Of a stretch of DNA of 64,000 nt, positions 1 through 12,053 are shown one piece after another (the stretch's first letter is position 1; each line of letters begins with the position of its first letter). The DNA is from Ziziphus jujuba (lineage: Eukaryota > Streptophyta > Magnoliopsida > Rosales > Rhamnaceae). The position numbers were made by a program, and so were the translations under genes. The notes beneath the pieces are model-generated. The model did no database searches and was not told the DNA's origin. It saw nothing but the letters and a program-made list of their open reading frames with translations. Location of the stretch: the NCBI RefSeq assembly GCF_031755915.1, contig NC_083380.1:27386001-27450000 (forward strand). Direction: 5' to 3'.

Positions 1-79
1 ACATAAAAAAAATTTATTAATTATTATTAGGTTGTCAAACAACCATAATGAGATTTTATTATATAAAAAATGCATATAT

Positions 80-265
80 TTGAGTTTATTTATTTTGATA
101 AAATTGACTGTAAACTTAATGGAATAAATATTTGATTATGAATATTTTATATAGAAAATCAATATATATTATATATATTTGATTTTATTTAGTTTTGGTA
201 AAATTGGTTGTGAAAATTATAAAATGAATATTTGATTGCGGACATTTCATATAGAAAATTACAAA
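80..265. repeat. Two diverged tandem copies of a roughly 98-bp AT-rich unit
   Basis: The block starting TTTGAGTTTATTTATTTTG near 80 and the block starting TTTGATTTTATTTAGTTTTG near 178 share a TAAAATTG(A/G)(C/T)TGT motif, an AATATTTGATT(A/G) motif and a TATAGAAAAT end. The same pair is present in the second copy of the segmental duplication (about 35470-35660). Confidence 0.5.
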
Positions 266-299
266 TAATGTAAATGTATATATATATATATATATATAT

Positions 300-708
300 A
301 ATACTAGTATTCATCCCGTGTGATACATAGCATGCATAACTATAATAGATGATGTAACCATAATAGATGATATTAAATATAATCTAAAATAATTAATTAT
401 ATTTAAAAATTAATTTAATAATTTTATTGCTAATAAGTATATTTGGATTTTTTTTTTAATCTATACTATAAAAGTTTGTTAAAAATTATAAATTTGACTT
501 CTATATATAATACTATTCAATTATGAAATTCAAATTCAAAAATTACCTATATAATATTTTCCATCAATAGAATTTTTCTATTTAATTTTTCCATCTATGG
601 AATTTAAATTTAAATTGAAATGCATTTATATAATTTAATTTAAATTTAAATGTATTTAATAATATTTTCCATATATAGAATTTTAATTCTAATTCAAATG
701 TATTTTTA

Positions 709-740
<32 letters not shown>

Positions 741-1040
741 CCTATAAATACATTTTTACCTTATAAGAAAAATTATTTATGTGATTCAATTAAAAAATAT
801 TTACCTATTTAATTCTTTCCATCTATAAAATTCAAATTCAAATTCAAATTATATGATTTAATTCAAATTCAAATGTATTTATATAATATTTTCCATCTAT
901 GGGATTAAAACTAAAATTCAAATATATTTCTTGATTCTTTATAATAATTAATTTTTTATGTTAAATCCTTATATTTAATTTGATTAGATAAAATATTCAA
1001 ATTAAATGAAATAATATCATCTTCTATATCTCTTTTATTA

Positions 1041-1098
<58 letters not shown>

Positions 1099-4000
1099 AA
1101 GGATCTTTCCTTTAATATATATTTTAAAATATTTTTGATAAAATAATTATTTTTACTAAATTTTATAACTCATTGATTCTATTTACAAGTATTTATATCC
1201 TGTATAAAATATTTTATCTTGTAAATATTAGTCAAACCTTGTACAAATATGTATATTTATAATAAATAAAAATCATAGCTTAACACATTCTTGAAAAATC
1301 TTCAATTTTCTTTCATATTAAATATTAGATATTAGATAATTTAGTATTGAATATTAAATATTAAAATTTAGATAATTTAGTATTGAATATTAAATATTAA
1401 AATTATAAATAATTATTAATTTTTCCATTTAAATTTAAATTTAATAATTACCATTCCAGATCGAATTTATCTATTTTTTATATTTAAGAATATAATAATA
1501 TAATTATAAAAGATAATTAAATAGTAGAATAATTATTTAACAATAATAATTTTAATAATATTATTATTCTTGTTAATAAAATAAAATCAGCATGAGATAA
1601 CAATTAAGATTCATCACAAAATCAACCCAATCATAATCACAAATGAAATTAATGATCATTAATCTTGTACAATTTTATTACATTGTAAGTATTTAGTTAT
1701 ACTTTTAAATATGAAATTCACATTTTATATAAAATTGAATTTATATTGATCCATATTAATTAAATCTTTTCATATGTGTACATATATATATATATATATT
1801 GAGTATTTTTTGAAAAATATTGAAAAAAATGCATTATTCATTTTAAATTTCTGATAAAGAGATCAATTTTATTAGTAATTACCATATATTAATCTTATTA
1901 TTTTATAATAAAATTTCATTTATTATATATCCATATATATATATATATATATGAATGTATAGAGTTTTTGTGTGAAATATCTTTAATAGTAAAAATATCT
2001 TTTATTATTTATATTTTTTTTAACCTAATCTTTAAAAAATTAAAAAAGTAACCAAATAAGGAGAGAAAAAAATTTCTCTTGCAAGTTTTATTCCATCACC
2101 AAAAATAAAATCTTCAAACCCACATATTATGGAAATTTTCTAAAATTAAAATCAAATTTTTTATTCCAAGTATTACGAAGATTGTATAATTTTTATTTTC
2201 AGAAATAGTATTTATATTAATTATTTATAAAAATATTATTTATATAAATTATACTAAAACCGTTGTACATGTTATTACAAAAGTTTATAGCCAAATCTTG
2301 CTAATGCCCATATATTATACAAATTTCCAAAAAATCAATATCAAATTATTCATTTCTAGTTTATTAAGATTGTGGAAATTTTTAAGCAGTTTTATTTCTA
2401 GATTTTAATTATTTATAATGCCTTTGAATGGAAATAAAATAAATATAAGGACATATATGGCAATTATTTTAAGATTGTAGAATTTTTAAGCTAATTTTTT
2501 TTTTGAATTTTAATTTTTTTAATATTTTTAAAGGGAACAGAATGAACATGAGGATAACACGTGGTAAAAATTTTTGCTGACTCTTTTACTTTCATATATT
2601 ATATATATGTATATATTTAGGCCATAATTCCGTTATAATATATATTAGGCCATATATATTAGGCCATCTGATATTAGGCCATATATATGTATAATTCTGT
2701 TATAATATATGTATATATATTAGGCCATATATGTGTATAATTGCGTTATAATATATATGTATACTAATTAGGCCATAAATATATATTTGATAAATAAGAT
2801 AAAATCAAATATTTTATTTATTTTTAATTTATTTCAAAATTATTATCATATGTAATTTTATTAATTATTTGATAATGATGGATATTTATATCAAAAATTA
2901 GTTTTATATATATTTGATTATAACCATAAAAATGTAAGATAATGAATAATAAATAATAAGTAATAGTAAATAAAATAAAAAAGTGTACTTTTGGAGGGAA
3001 TTTAAAAGAAGAGTATACTAATGTGTGGCGCATACGCTTATTCTTTTATACATTATATAGATTTTATATAACAATCACTATGATAAGATTATTTGTAATT
3101 GTTTGGATATTTGTAGTCGTTTGGATAAGCATTATATGGAAAATAATAAAGACATACATAATTTTGCCATTAAAAAATTACATAAATAATGTTTTATTTT
3201 AGTGATAGAAAAATTTTGAAATATTCTTTTTAGAATATAATTATTAAAAAAAATCATCTCCTTTTTTATTATTTATGATTCTATCAAAATATTAATCAGT
3301 ACCAAATAAAACAGCTGTTTAAAAAAAATAATTTGTTTTTACCTTTATTAGTTGTATTCAAAAATATATATTTTTATTATTATAATATTAGATAATTGAT
3401 TGAAAAAGTATAATTATTTTTACCTTTTATAATTGTATCCAAATATATATAAATCATCTTTTATTTTGAAATAAATTTTAAATAAATAATAAATATATAT
3501 TTATAATATTATATATATATATAATTTACTATAATGAATATTGTCATGGACATTAAATGTAAGCCATAATCAAATTATATGTAATATTAAAATAAAATAC
3601 ATACAACATACTATAAGTTACTTATAATTTAATGTTGATCTATATCGTAATATACAAGTCGACAGATATAGTAATGAAACAGTATATATGGTATGTATAG
3701 ATATATCTTTTTTTTAAATCCAAATTATTCTTAATTTAGTTATAATAATAATAATAATAATAACAACGACAACAGCAACAACAACAACAATAATAATAAT
3801 AATAAATATAATTAAATTATATTATAAAAATTTAACATAGAAAAAATTAATTATTTGTAAAAAATCAAAAAATATATTTGAATTTAAATTTAAATTTCAT
3901 AAACGAAAATATTATATAGATAAATTTGAATTTGAATTAAATTATATAAAAATATTTGAATTTGAATTTTACAGGTGGAAAAAATTCGGTAGGTGAATGT

Positions 4001-4515
4001 TTTTTAATTTGAATTCCATAATAATTTACCTTATAAGGTAAAAATGTATTTAAGATAAATAATAATAAAAAATAAATAATTAAATTACATTATGAGTATT
4101 TAATATATAGAAATTAATTATTTGCAATGGATTAAAATATATATTTGAATTTGAATTTGAATTCTATCGATGAAAAATATTATTTGAATACATTTGAATT
4201 TGAATTAAATTATATAAATGCATTTGGATTTGAATTTAAATTTCATAGCTGGAAAAAATTAGATAGAAAAATTTTATAGATAAAAAAAATTATATAAATA
4301 AATATTTTTAAATTTGAATTTTATAATTAAATAATATTATATATAGAAATCAAATTTATAGTTTTTAACAATTTTTATAATATAAATAGAAAAAAATTAA
4401 ATATATTTATTAATAATAAAATTTTTAAATAAATTTTTAAATTTAATTAACTATTATAAATTATTTTTAAAATTATGGATTTTGTATATCATGCAAAAAC
4501 TATAAATGTTAATAT
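300..4515. mobile_element. AT-rich element with long imperfect terminal inverted repeats (foldback- or MULE-like), copy 1
   Basis: The left arm (about 400-975) is matched in reverse complement by the right arm (about 3820-4450). Both arms contain the same ordered motifs: a TTAAAAA(T/C)TATAAATTTGA block, repeated TTCCATCTAT-type blocks, runs of TTCAAA/ATTCAAAT, and a conserved ATACATTTTTACCTTATAAG block. The arms themselves contain tandem sub-repeats, as foldback elements and some MULE ends do. No transposase frame lies inside; the longest frames are short and AT-rich. The exact ends and target-site duplication are not resolved. A second full copy lies at about 35700-39905. Confidence 0.6.
1047..1091. 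repeat. (TA)n microsatellite
   Basis: An uninterrupted alternating TA run. Other (TA)n runs of 20 bases or more occur near 276-301, 1935-1951, 4829-4860, 7419-7436, 12355-12378, 31637-31655, 32741-32761, 32970-32992, 33155-33178, 36450-36475, 40240-40261 and 44296-44370. Their lengths differ between duplicated copies. Confidence 0.9.
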
Positions 4516-4822
4516 TAACCCAAAAAATAAAATAAAATTGACACTTGCACATTTCAAATTTTATTGGGATTCACATCTTGCATATTCTGAAATAGATTTT
4601 CCAACACTTTGCACTTCAAACTTCCACATCCCTTGTACGGTTGGTTTATCTGTCAAGCAATCAAAATGAATATGTCCTGTGTGTCATGCAATGCATAGTT
4701 AGGGGTATAGATGTCATTTTGCATTGTCTTTCTTAATTAACATTAAGGATTGATTTAAAAAAAAAGAAAAAAAATTGCAATGGGGGGCTTTGGCAACATT
4801 GGTCCATCTCTCTCTCTATTTT

Positions 4823-4864
<42 letters not shown>

Positions 4865-5319
4865 TTTTAATTAACAAAGGAAAATTCCGTTAAACAACAG
4901 CTCTGAGAATAGTAAAATTCACAAAAAATTGTTTATTTGATTTGGAAAATCTCTCTGATAACATCAGCATTTTCCCATGGGAAAAAGAAAGAAAAGGCTA
5001 TCAGAAGCTGATGGTTAATTTCAATTTTTTTGTTTTCACATTCCTTTGTCCCATTTCATACAAATTTTGAAAATTTAAAGCGACCCACCAAAGCGAGAAC
5101 TGTGTTTTTTTTTTTTCTTTGATTATGCGTAGTGGTTGCGAGCAGTATTAACGAACACATCCATCAAGAACTCAAAGCCCAAGAGATCAGGCAACTATTT
5201 TCTTGGGGGAAAAAAAAAAGAAAAAAAAAGAAACAAAAACTGGTCTTTTGAAGTGGAGAATTCAGTGAGCTAGTAGTCGGGAGAGCAATCTTAGTGATTG
5301 AAGAGAGCACTGAGCTTAG

Positions 5320-5590
5320 ATGACTGGAGCAACTGTTGCAAATGGTGATGAAGATTCCAGCAAGAAGCTAATATGGATATCCTTATTTACTTTTAATCAA
5401 TTTTATTCTAAGGCAATGTTTGTATGTCCTTAAAATCAGTCTTGAGATTTTTGTTGATGGGTATTTATTTATTTCCATTTTCACTGGCATTAGCTAGTAT
5501 CCAAGATCAAAGCCAGAGCACCAAGAAAAAGAAGAAGAAGGGTCAACCAGTCAAGGGCGCAAAAAAACCTTTAATACCCTTACTTTAAAA
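5320..5590 (+). pseudogene. Possible 5' end of a small gene or gene fragment (unrecognised, lysine-rich)
   Basis: An ATG at 5320 follows a GC-richer, UTR-like stretch and opens 37 codons beginning MTGATVANGDEDSSKK. A second open stretch (about 5496-5590) encodes SIQDQSQSTKKKKKKGQ and a basic tail ending in a stop. The two could be exons of one gene, with acidic then polylysine composition, but no clear splice pair joins them. The same arrangement is in copy 2 (about 40732-40990) with one lysine codon fewer. Polylysine N-termini occur in several host proteins, for example type 2 methionine aminopeptidases, but I cannot assign a family. It may be only the leftover start of a gene carried along with the duplication. 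Confidence 0.3.
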
Positions 5591-6051
5591 TCATGTGCAA
5601 CTCACATGCTAAATATGTTAAAATTTTGACAGTAAATTAATTTTTAATATAGTGCGATTAAAAACATGAAAAGAGACCGATCATTGAATTTTAATTTATC
5701 ACTCGAATTATTCAAATTATTATTTATCATATGTGACACCAAAATTTGCTTCACGAAAACATTCTTTTAACCTTTCCGCTATTCATTATATATATAGATA
5801 ATTTAGTTAGTTTCTCAAATAAAATTATAAGTATGTAATACTCTTTGACATGGAGAAGTAAAAAGACTTAAAAGTCAAAGTGTGGTACTCAAATTGAATA
5901 TGTTGGAGTTTGAAATATCACTAGAATTCTTTCTACAAAAGAACCAAATGGTCAATTTTGTAAACAAAAGAAAATTTTCACACGCAATTGTAGAAGTTGG
6001 AAGTCTTTATTAAGCAGATAGATAGGCAGTAAGTTCAATGTGAAAGCAGAG

Positions 6052-6057
<6 letters not shown>

Positions 6058-6094
<37 letters not shown>
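6058..6094 (+). repeat. (GA)n microsatellite abutting the GST pseudogene
   Basis: An uninterrupted AG run ends directly at the first recognisable GST codon. In the second GST copy an analogous GT/GA run occupies 42113-42144. The expected start codon and first residues of the GST are missing in both copies at this point. Confidence 0.9.
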
Positions 6095-6096
<2 letters not shown>

Positions 6097-7420
6097 TTCA
6101 TGGAGCTTAGGGAAGCGCATTCAGTTATATGGTAAACTGAAGGGAATTCCATACGAGTATGTGGTAGAAGATTTGGTGAACAAAAGCCCTTTGCTCTTCA
6201 AGTACAATCCTGTTCACAAGAAAGTACCTGTGCATAAGGGAAAGCCAATTGCTGAATCGCTTGTAATCCTTGAATACATCGATGAAACTTGGACTCACAA
6301 TGGTCCTGAATTCCTTCCTCAAGATCCATACAAGAGAGCCCAAGTTCGTTTTTGGGCTGACTTTATCTACAAACAGGTGAGCATAGAAATAAATCCATGC
6401 CCAAGTATTTTTATACTTTTTTTTTTTTTCTTTACCAAGTTATTTCTTCTCTTGTTTCTATCTCTCTAAATTTATTTGTGTTATTTTATTTAAATATATA
6501 ACATATTTTCATATAGTTTTGAAAGATACTTGTAGAGATGCACATGCATTTGAGTTTTGAGCTAATTTCCTATTAAAAAAATCTACATGGGGTATTTTGA
6601 AATAGTATAACCACAAATTTTTTTTTCTTATGATTATTGATTGTCTTTATTTAAATATCTGTTGATTTTTTAACTAACAATATATTTATTGGAAAAGTAA
6701 ACTATATATAACTAAATTATCATGTCAATTGTTCATCTTATTGATGATGATCACAAACTATACAATAATAATTTTGTTATAAAATTTTGAACAAAATGCT
6801 TACCAACATGCTTGCTCACAACATTACCAAACCGAACTAATAGAACGTTTTGTAATTTCATGCTTTTGGTTATCTATATCTACGAACTATAGTCTATATG
6901 ATTCCAAAAAAAAGACCATAAGTATGCTCTCAATCTGCGGGTTAATACATAGAAAAATAATCTGATGTTCTTCAAGATATAAGAGAATATTATTGAACCC
7001 TTTTGTCATGTGGTACTGCAGCTGTTTGATGCATTGTACTCAACACTCAAAACAAATGGATAAGCACAACGGAAATTCAACAAGGAAGTGCAAGACAAAA
7101 TGCATGCACTTGAAGAGGGAATGAACAAATTTATTTTAGAATGCACTTCTTATTCTTTTGTCTCTTCTGGTCCTTCAGTCGACCAACAAAAAATGGGACC
7201 ATTGGACATTGCTATTTGTTGTCTATTGGGGATTCTCAAGCCTCAGGAAGAAGTACTTGGCATAAGGTTTATAGAACTGGAAAAGACTCCACTTCTATGT
7301 TCATGGGTAACAGCTCTAATTAATCTACCTTTGGTGAAAGAGACATTCCCTCCACATGAAAAATGGCTGCCATTTATGCAATTGATAAGGCAAAAACAAC
7401 TTAAATTTTCTACAGCATAT
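6095..7420 (+). pseudogene. Tau-class glutathione S-transferase pseudogene (copy 1, two exons)
   Basis: Tau-class GSTs are cytosolic plant enzymes that conjugate glutathione to electrophiles. Exon 1 (6095-6376) reads [10 protein letters not shown], then [28 protein letters not shown] and [18 protein letters not shown]. These are the glutathione-site region (K-V-P-V, E-S) and the start of the helical domain. It ends at a GTGAGC donor, and the intron (6377-7021) closes with CTGCAG, the single conserved intron position of tau GSTs. Exon 2 (7022 to about 7420) encodes the C-terminal domain starting LFDALYSTLKTNG and including GPLDIAICCLLG. Defects: the start codon and first residues are replaced by (GA)n, two residues are missing after KKVPV, and an in-frame TAA sits at 7061-7063. 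The C-terminus runs into a (TA)n tract. It is almost certainly non-functional. Confidence 0.88.
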
Positions 7421-7565
7421 ATATATATATATATATCCATATTTGCTGTCTACCATATGTTATTTCATATTTTTTTGTTTCGTTTTTCAAGGCTTAGCAA
7501 GATTGATTACCATGTTTGCGAAAAAGGTTTATATAAGTTGGACCTCTACTAAATAATTCCTTTGC

Positions 7566-7925
7566 GGTGGAGAGGTTCATACTGATTGTAAGGAGGCTGT
7601 GGATTTGATTCATGATCTTGGGCCTTTTCTAGGTGCTGAATGTTTTTTGTTGGAAGAGATCAAGCATTTGTTGCTTGCTTACCTATGCTTTTGAGGTAAA
7701 TATGCTCCAAGAGTAACAAATAAAGCGGCTCATGCTTTAGCTCGTTAATCCTTGAGTCCTCGTTTTCGTCTATGTTTGAAACTTGGTTTGAGAATGGCCT
7801 GGACTCGTTGGATCTTATTCTCGAACCAGGATGTTTGTAATTGTGTTGTTGTTTGATTAAGTTTGACGTTTCTTCACCACAGCCACACCCCCAACCAAAA
7901 ACAATAAAAAATAAAAAATAAAGTA
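7566..7925 (+). mobile_element. LINE-type (RVT_3-like) RNase H remnant with A-rich tail
   Basis: One frame reads HTDCKEAVDLIHDLG and, after a TGA, APRVTNKAAHALAR followed by a TAA. These are the conserved aspartate-containing and late histidine motifs of the plant RNase H-like domain found at the end of many LINE polyproteins and related host genes. Sequence after it ends in an A-rich run (about 7897-7925), consistent with a LINE 3' tail. Two stop codons show it is decayed. It begins close behind the GST C-terminal exon, so it may have inserted there. Confidence 0.5.
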
Positions 7926-8403
7926 GAGCTTATTCTTTCAATTAGGGTGGAGGACGGGTTCGCGGGGTGTTCACCATGTTAATTGTTATAAATTATTTGA
8001 TCAAATTGGAAATTAAATCAACCTCCAACAAATTGAAAAATTAAAAATCTACATAGTTATTTTTAAAGATTAACAATCTAAATTGTAAAATGTTAAAAAT
8101 AAATGATACCAAAATGCAATTAACCTTAAAATATATATCACATATTCACATCCATTTACAACAATGCCTACTATAATTAATCATGTAATTAATGAAACCC
8201 AAAACTAAACAAAACATTTATTTTTATTTAATGTACTTTAAAAAATGAAATCATAAAAAAAAATCCCAGAAAACAAAATATATACTAAAAGATCATCATA
8301 ATAGAATGTTGTAATTTGCAGTAGACAAGTGTAACTAGCAAAGAAAGACTTGACATTAACTAAGTTCAGAGGCGGAGTCACATTGTGGCATGAGGGTGCC
8401 ATG
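7926..8403. other. AT-rich spacer; possible older transposon edge at its right end
   Basis: No coding sequence is seen. The last roughly 40 bases (GGCGGAGTCACATTGTGGCA onward) and the sequence after 12053 (GCCACTGCCCCTGGGAAAAT) join into one continuous stretch once the LTR element between them is removed. That stretch resembles the GC-richer ends of old plant DNA transposons, but I cannot classify it. Confidence 0.3.
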
Positions 8404-9370
8404 TGTGACGGTCCGCACCTTTGGAATGGCCTAGTGGCATTTTCGTAAATATTTGAAGGTCGGGATCTTCGATCCCGGGCCGTGGGAAGTTCTTAAGAAT
8501 GTCACTAGGATGGTGCATATCGAATGGCAAGCCAAGATGTGAAGGTTTGCTAGAGAAAACCCCATTATGATTCCTCGCACAAAGTGATATCTATGGCTGC
8601 CAGAATGGAAATGGCTCAATAAGCTCTTTAGGGGGGGTGGTCCGTGTTGGCTCTCCACGGCCCCCGGCTCCGGCTTCTAGCTTGGGCTAAGCGAGCTTCC
8701 CATGGGCGACGGCAAGCCATGGGGCGGACATATAGTGCCACGAAGGTGGGCTTATGTCTCCGAGGGACAGGGAGTCCCGAGGACAGTACCGGTAGGCGCT
8801 ACGACCTGGTACTGCGCGTCACTCCTGTGTCAGAGGCTAAGTGTAGCATTCGCTATGCCGTTTTCTATCGGCTATGCCAAGAACACACGTAGGCCTTTGT
8901 TACAAGGTTGTGGCAAATGTGCCAATGAGCGGGGGCTCGGGTTCTGCCTCGCTCAAGAGGGTCGGAAGCTAAATAGGCACGGACGGGGCGACACCGTGCC
9001 ATTGGGTGACATTCATATGTGGGCTTCCAACCTTGTGTTGCTACCCTGAGGGCATGTTGGCATGATGCTGGTGTGCATGCTCTAGGGTCGGATGCTATTC
9101 GAGATGTGCATGGACCAAGGCCCGAGTGAAGAGATGGGTTGCTGGCTAGATCTTGGCACAAGATTGAGTAACAAGCTACCGAGTGGGCGCAAGGCCATCG
9201 GGCTAGCTTGCTGAGCGACATGAGCCATGACGACTATGGGAACCTCATGAGCATACAATTGGTATCAGATGGGTCGATATATGAACTCGGATAGTGAAAA
9301 GGCTGGCCATGACTGGAGAGTCTTGGCGCCGCACGGTCTATTCCGCTGCATAAAATGTAGGACCGTGACA
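8404..9370 (+). repeat. 5' LTR of the young non-autonomous element
   Basis: Begins TGTGACGGTCC and ends GGACCGTGACA. It is repeated at an exact offset of 2683 bases at 11087-12053. All open frames over this segment, on both strands, recur unchanged in the other LTR, which shows near or complete identity. Those frames are not genes. Confidence 0.95.
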
Positions 9371-9372
9371 AG

Positions 9373-9384
9373 TGGTATCAGAGC
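9373..9384 (+). promoter_or_regulatory. Primer binding site (initiator Met-tRNA)
   Basis: TGGTATCAGAGC lies two bases after the 5' LTR. This is the classical plant primer binding site complementary to the 3' end of initiator methionine tRNA, used to start minus-strand synthesis. Confidence 0.9.
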
Positions 9385-10170
9385 CCGGTTTGTCCTGCAA
9401 TAGGCGAACCGAGGAACGGATGGTATTGGTTGGTGATGCTTGGATCCGTAGAACCCCGATGCTACTGTGAAGGGGGCATTCTTGCATGGAGCATGGTTAG
9501 TTGTGGCGGCATGCCCAACTTGAATATGATGTGGGGATGTTCACCAAACGAGTACCAATGTGCGATACAAATACACTTTAACTGGATGCTCGAGCAGCGA
9601 GGCAAATGCGAAGTTCATGAATGGGACAAGCATTTGGAATAAGTGACTGGTGCTCAGAAAGGAATTCATGCGTCGTTAAATGAGAGCACAAGCCGTAAGT
9701 AGTGCAGTTCTCTTGAATAATTGAGGGCTTGTTAGCCATGTGTTTCTTTTGGGGTATTGGTCTTAAGAATTACAGAAAATACCAAAAATAGATCCATTTT
9801 GACGAAGAGTCTTGACAGCCACAAAGAGTGGGGAAGAAAGAGCAAGCCAGTGCGGCTGGGTGGCAGAGGCCACGTTTGTCCAAGAGAAAAGACAACCTTG
9901 TCGAAGCGAATGAGAAGTCAAGACGAGTGGATGCGTGGAGCACTGTAAATTTGCCAGAGGGCAAAACTGGCTCAGAGGAGGAGCCGAGATACAAAAGTGA
10001 GCAAGATTGAGGCAAAGAACTAAGGAAAGGACTTAGTTCAAGACGACACTAGGTGTCAACAGCCGAAATAAGGAGGTCGCAGAAGAGAGGACCTCCATTC
10101 AAGATGTGGTAACTCGTCGGGAAGAGGATGCCACTTGCGCAAGGGTTGGCTTTGGAAGCCACAAGGATAA

Positions 10171-10372
10171 ATGCACACTCGAGGGATGTTGTGCATAAAT
10201 TTGCCTTTGGAGAAGGCAAAGCTAGCTTGAGAATTGCTAGCACATCACCATCGTGGAGATGGAAATTTGAGATGCACACTCAAGGGATGTTGTGCATAAA
10301 TTTGCCTTTGGAGAAGGCAAAGCTAGCTTGAGAATTGCTAGCACCTCACCATCGTGGAGATGGAAATTTGAG
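10171..10372 (+). repeat. 101-bp tandem duplication inside the young LTR element
   Basis: Units 10171-10271 and 10272-10372 are almost identical and begin ATGCACACTC. They differ at only a few positions. No coding role is evident. Confidence 0.9.
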
Positions 10373-11073
10373 CGCGGGAACAAGAGCTAAGAAGGGAAAC
10401 TTAGCTCGTCACGGCAACAGAGTGCCGAAAATGCATGAAGTGGAGTTCAAGAGAGAGGAGAACTACCACATGAAGAACTCTCGAGTTTGGGTACCGTTGG
10501 GATAGTTGACGTAGGGGCACCACCTGAGAGGAGACGGTGTGCTCGATGAGAGGGTCAATGTCACCATCGGATTATTTGGTAGAGTTCGGTCCACGAGAGG
10601 ACCTTGAAGGCAAGAGGATGCCTTACTTTGGAGCTCGGGAAGCTATTCGTCCAAGAAGGGACATGAAGTTGGCTAAGAGTGATGCCAACAAGTGAAGAAA
10701 GCATTTGTCCAAGGGGGACATGAGTCTGGCTAGGGTGCCAGCGAGATACACAAGAGGCAGAATTTGTCCGAGGGGGGGACACCATCTGCATATCGAGCTG
10801 AAAGTGCGGGGCGAAGCACTAATTTATGCACAAGGAGGTGCACGTTTTGAGGAAAGCTTGAGTTTGGGTGAATGCATGTAGTAGGTCCTTGGCCAAGTCC
10901 AAGAGTGGGCGCGCGAAGGTCGTCACGAGGGTGATTCTACAGAGGTAGAGGGACGAAGTATGCAGGATCTTGAGTTTGAGCCTGAAGAGCTTATGTGGAT
11001 GAAAGGTGTTGCGCGGAGTGCAGGAGTCTTGAGGATAGCCAGCGGGCACGTCGATGAGGGCATCGACGTAATG

Positions 11074-11086
11074 AAGTGGGGGAGGA
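11074..11086 (+). promoter_or_regulatory. Polypurine tract of the young LTR element
   Basis: AAGTGGGGGAGGA lies immediately upstream of the right LTR start, where plus-strand priming occurs in LTR retrotransposons. Confidence 0.85.
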
Positions 11087-12053
11087 TGTGACGGTCCGCA
11101 CCTTTGGAATGGCCTAGTGGCATTTTCGTAAATATTTGAAGGTCGGGATCTTCGATCCCGGGCCGTGGGAAGTTCTTAAGAATGTCACTAGGATGGTGCA
11201 TATCGAATGGCAAGCCAAGATGTGAAGGTTTGCTAGAGAAAACCCCATTATGATTCCTCGCACAAAGTGATATCTATGGCTGCCAGAATGGAAATGGCTC
11301 AATAAGCTCTTTAGGGGGGGTGGTCCGTGTTGGCTCTCCACGGCCCCCGGCTCCGGCTTCTAGCTTGGGCTAAGCGAGCTTCCCATGGGCGACGGCAAGC
11401 CATGGGGCGGACATATAGTGCCACGAAGGTGGGCTTATGTCTCCGAGGGACAGGGAGTCCCGAGGACAGTACCGGTAGGCGCTACGACCTGGTACTGCGC
11501 GTCACTCCTGTGTCAGAGGCTAAGTGTAGCATTCGCTATGCCGTTTTCTATCGGCTATGCCAAGAACACACGTAGGCCTTTGTTACAAGGTTGTGGCAAA
11601 TGTGCCAATGAGCGGGGGCTCGGGTTCTGCCTCGCTCAAGAGGGTCGGAAGCTAAATAGGCACGGACGGGGCGACACCGTGCCATTGGGTGACATTCATA
11701 TGTGGGCTTCCAACCTTGTGTTGCTACCCTGAGGGCATGTTGGCATGATGCTGGTGTGCATGCTCTAGGGTCGGATGCTATTCGAGATGTGCATGGACCA
11801 AGGCCCGAGTGAAGAGATGGGTTGCTGGCTAGATCTTGGCACAAGATTGAGTAACAAGCTACCGAGTGGGCGCAAGGCCATCGGGCTAGCTTGCTGAGCG
11901 ACATGAGCCATGACGACTATGGGAACCTCATGAGCATACAATTGGTATCAGATGGGTCGATATATGAACTCGGATAGTGAAAAGGCTGGCCATGACTGGA
12001 GAGTCTTGGCGCCGCACGGTCTATTCCGCTGCATAAAATGTAGGACCGTGACA
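11087..12053 (+). repeat. 3' LTR of the young non-autonomous element
   Basis: Copy of 8404-9370 with no difference seen on reading. It is preceded by the polypurine tract and followed by CATG. Confidence 0.95.

Larger units (their letters stand above)
1..6410 (+). repeat. Segmental duplication, copy 1 (left edge outside window)
   Basis: Collinear with 35391-42421 in the same orientation. Matching landmarks, in order, are the AT-rich long-inverted-repeat element, the small gene-like 5' end near 5320, and GST exon 1. Similarity by eye is very high over 4.5-5.64 kb and lower, with many small indels, in the AT-rich part. Copy 2 carries about 670 extra bases between the positions equivalent to 5640 and 5655. 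Homology stops about 33 bases into the GST intron. The window begins inside this repeat, so its left border is unknown. Confidence 0.9.
8404..12053 (+). mobile_element. Young non-autonomous LTR retrotransposon (complete, 3650 bp)
   Basis: Two 967-bp direct LTRs flank a 1716-bp interior with a tRNA-iMet primer binding site directly inside the left LTR and a polypurine tract directly before the right LTR. Both ends are flanked by CATG (8400-8403 and 12054-12057), a probable 4-bp target-site duplication. The interior has no gag, protease, RT or integrase; its open frames are short and on both strands. LTR ends TGTGACGGTCC and GGACCGTGACA are near-perfect inverted repeats. Because I see no difference between the two LTRs, the insertion must be recent. 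It would need proteins from an autonomous partner in trans. Confidence 0.9.

Noticed and set aside
2824..3033. 69-codon frame in AT-rich DNA
   Set aside because: Composition is that of random AT-rich sequence, and the copy near 38220-38440 does not preserve it.
8431..9221. Several frames of 75-118 codons on both strands, repeated at 11114-11904
   Set aside because: They lie wholly inside the LTRs, overlap each other on both strands and show no protein family; they are by-products of GC-richer LTR sequence.
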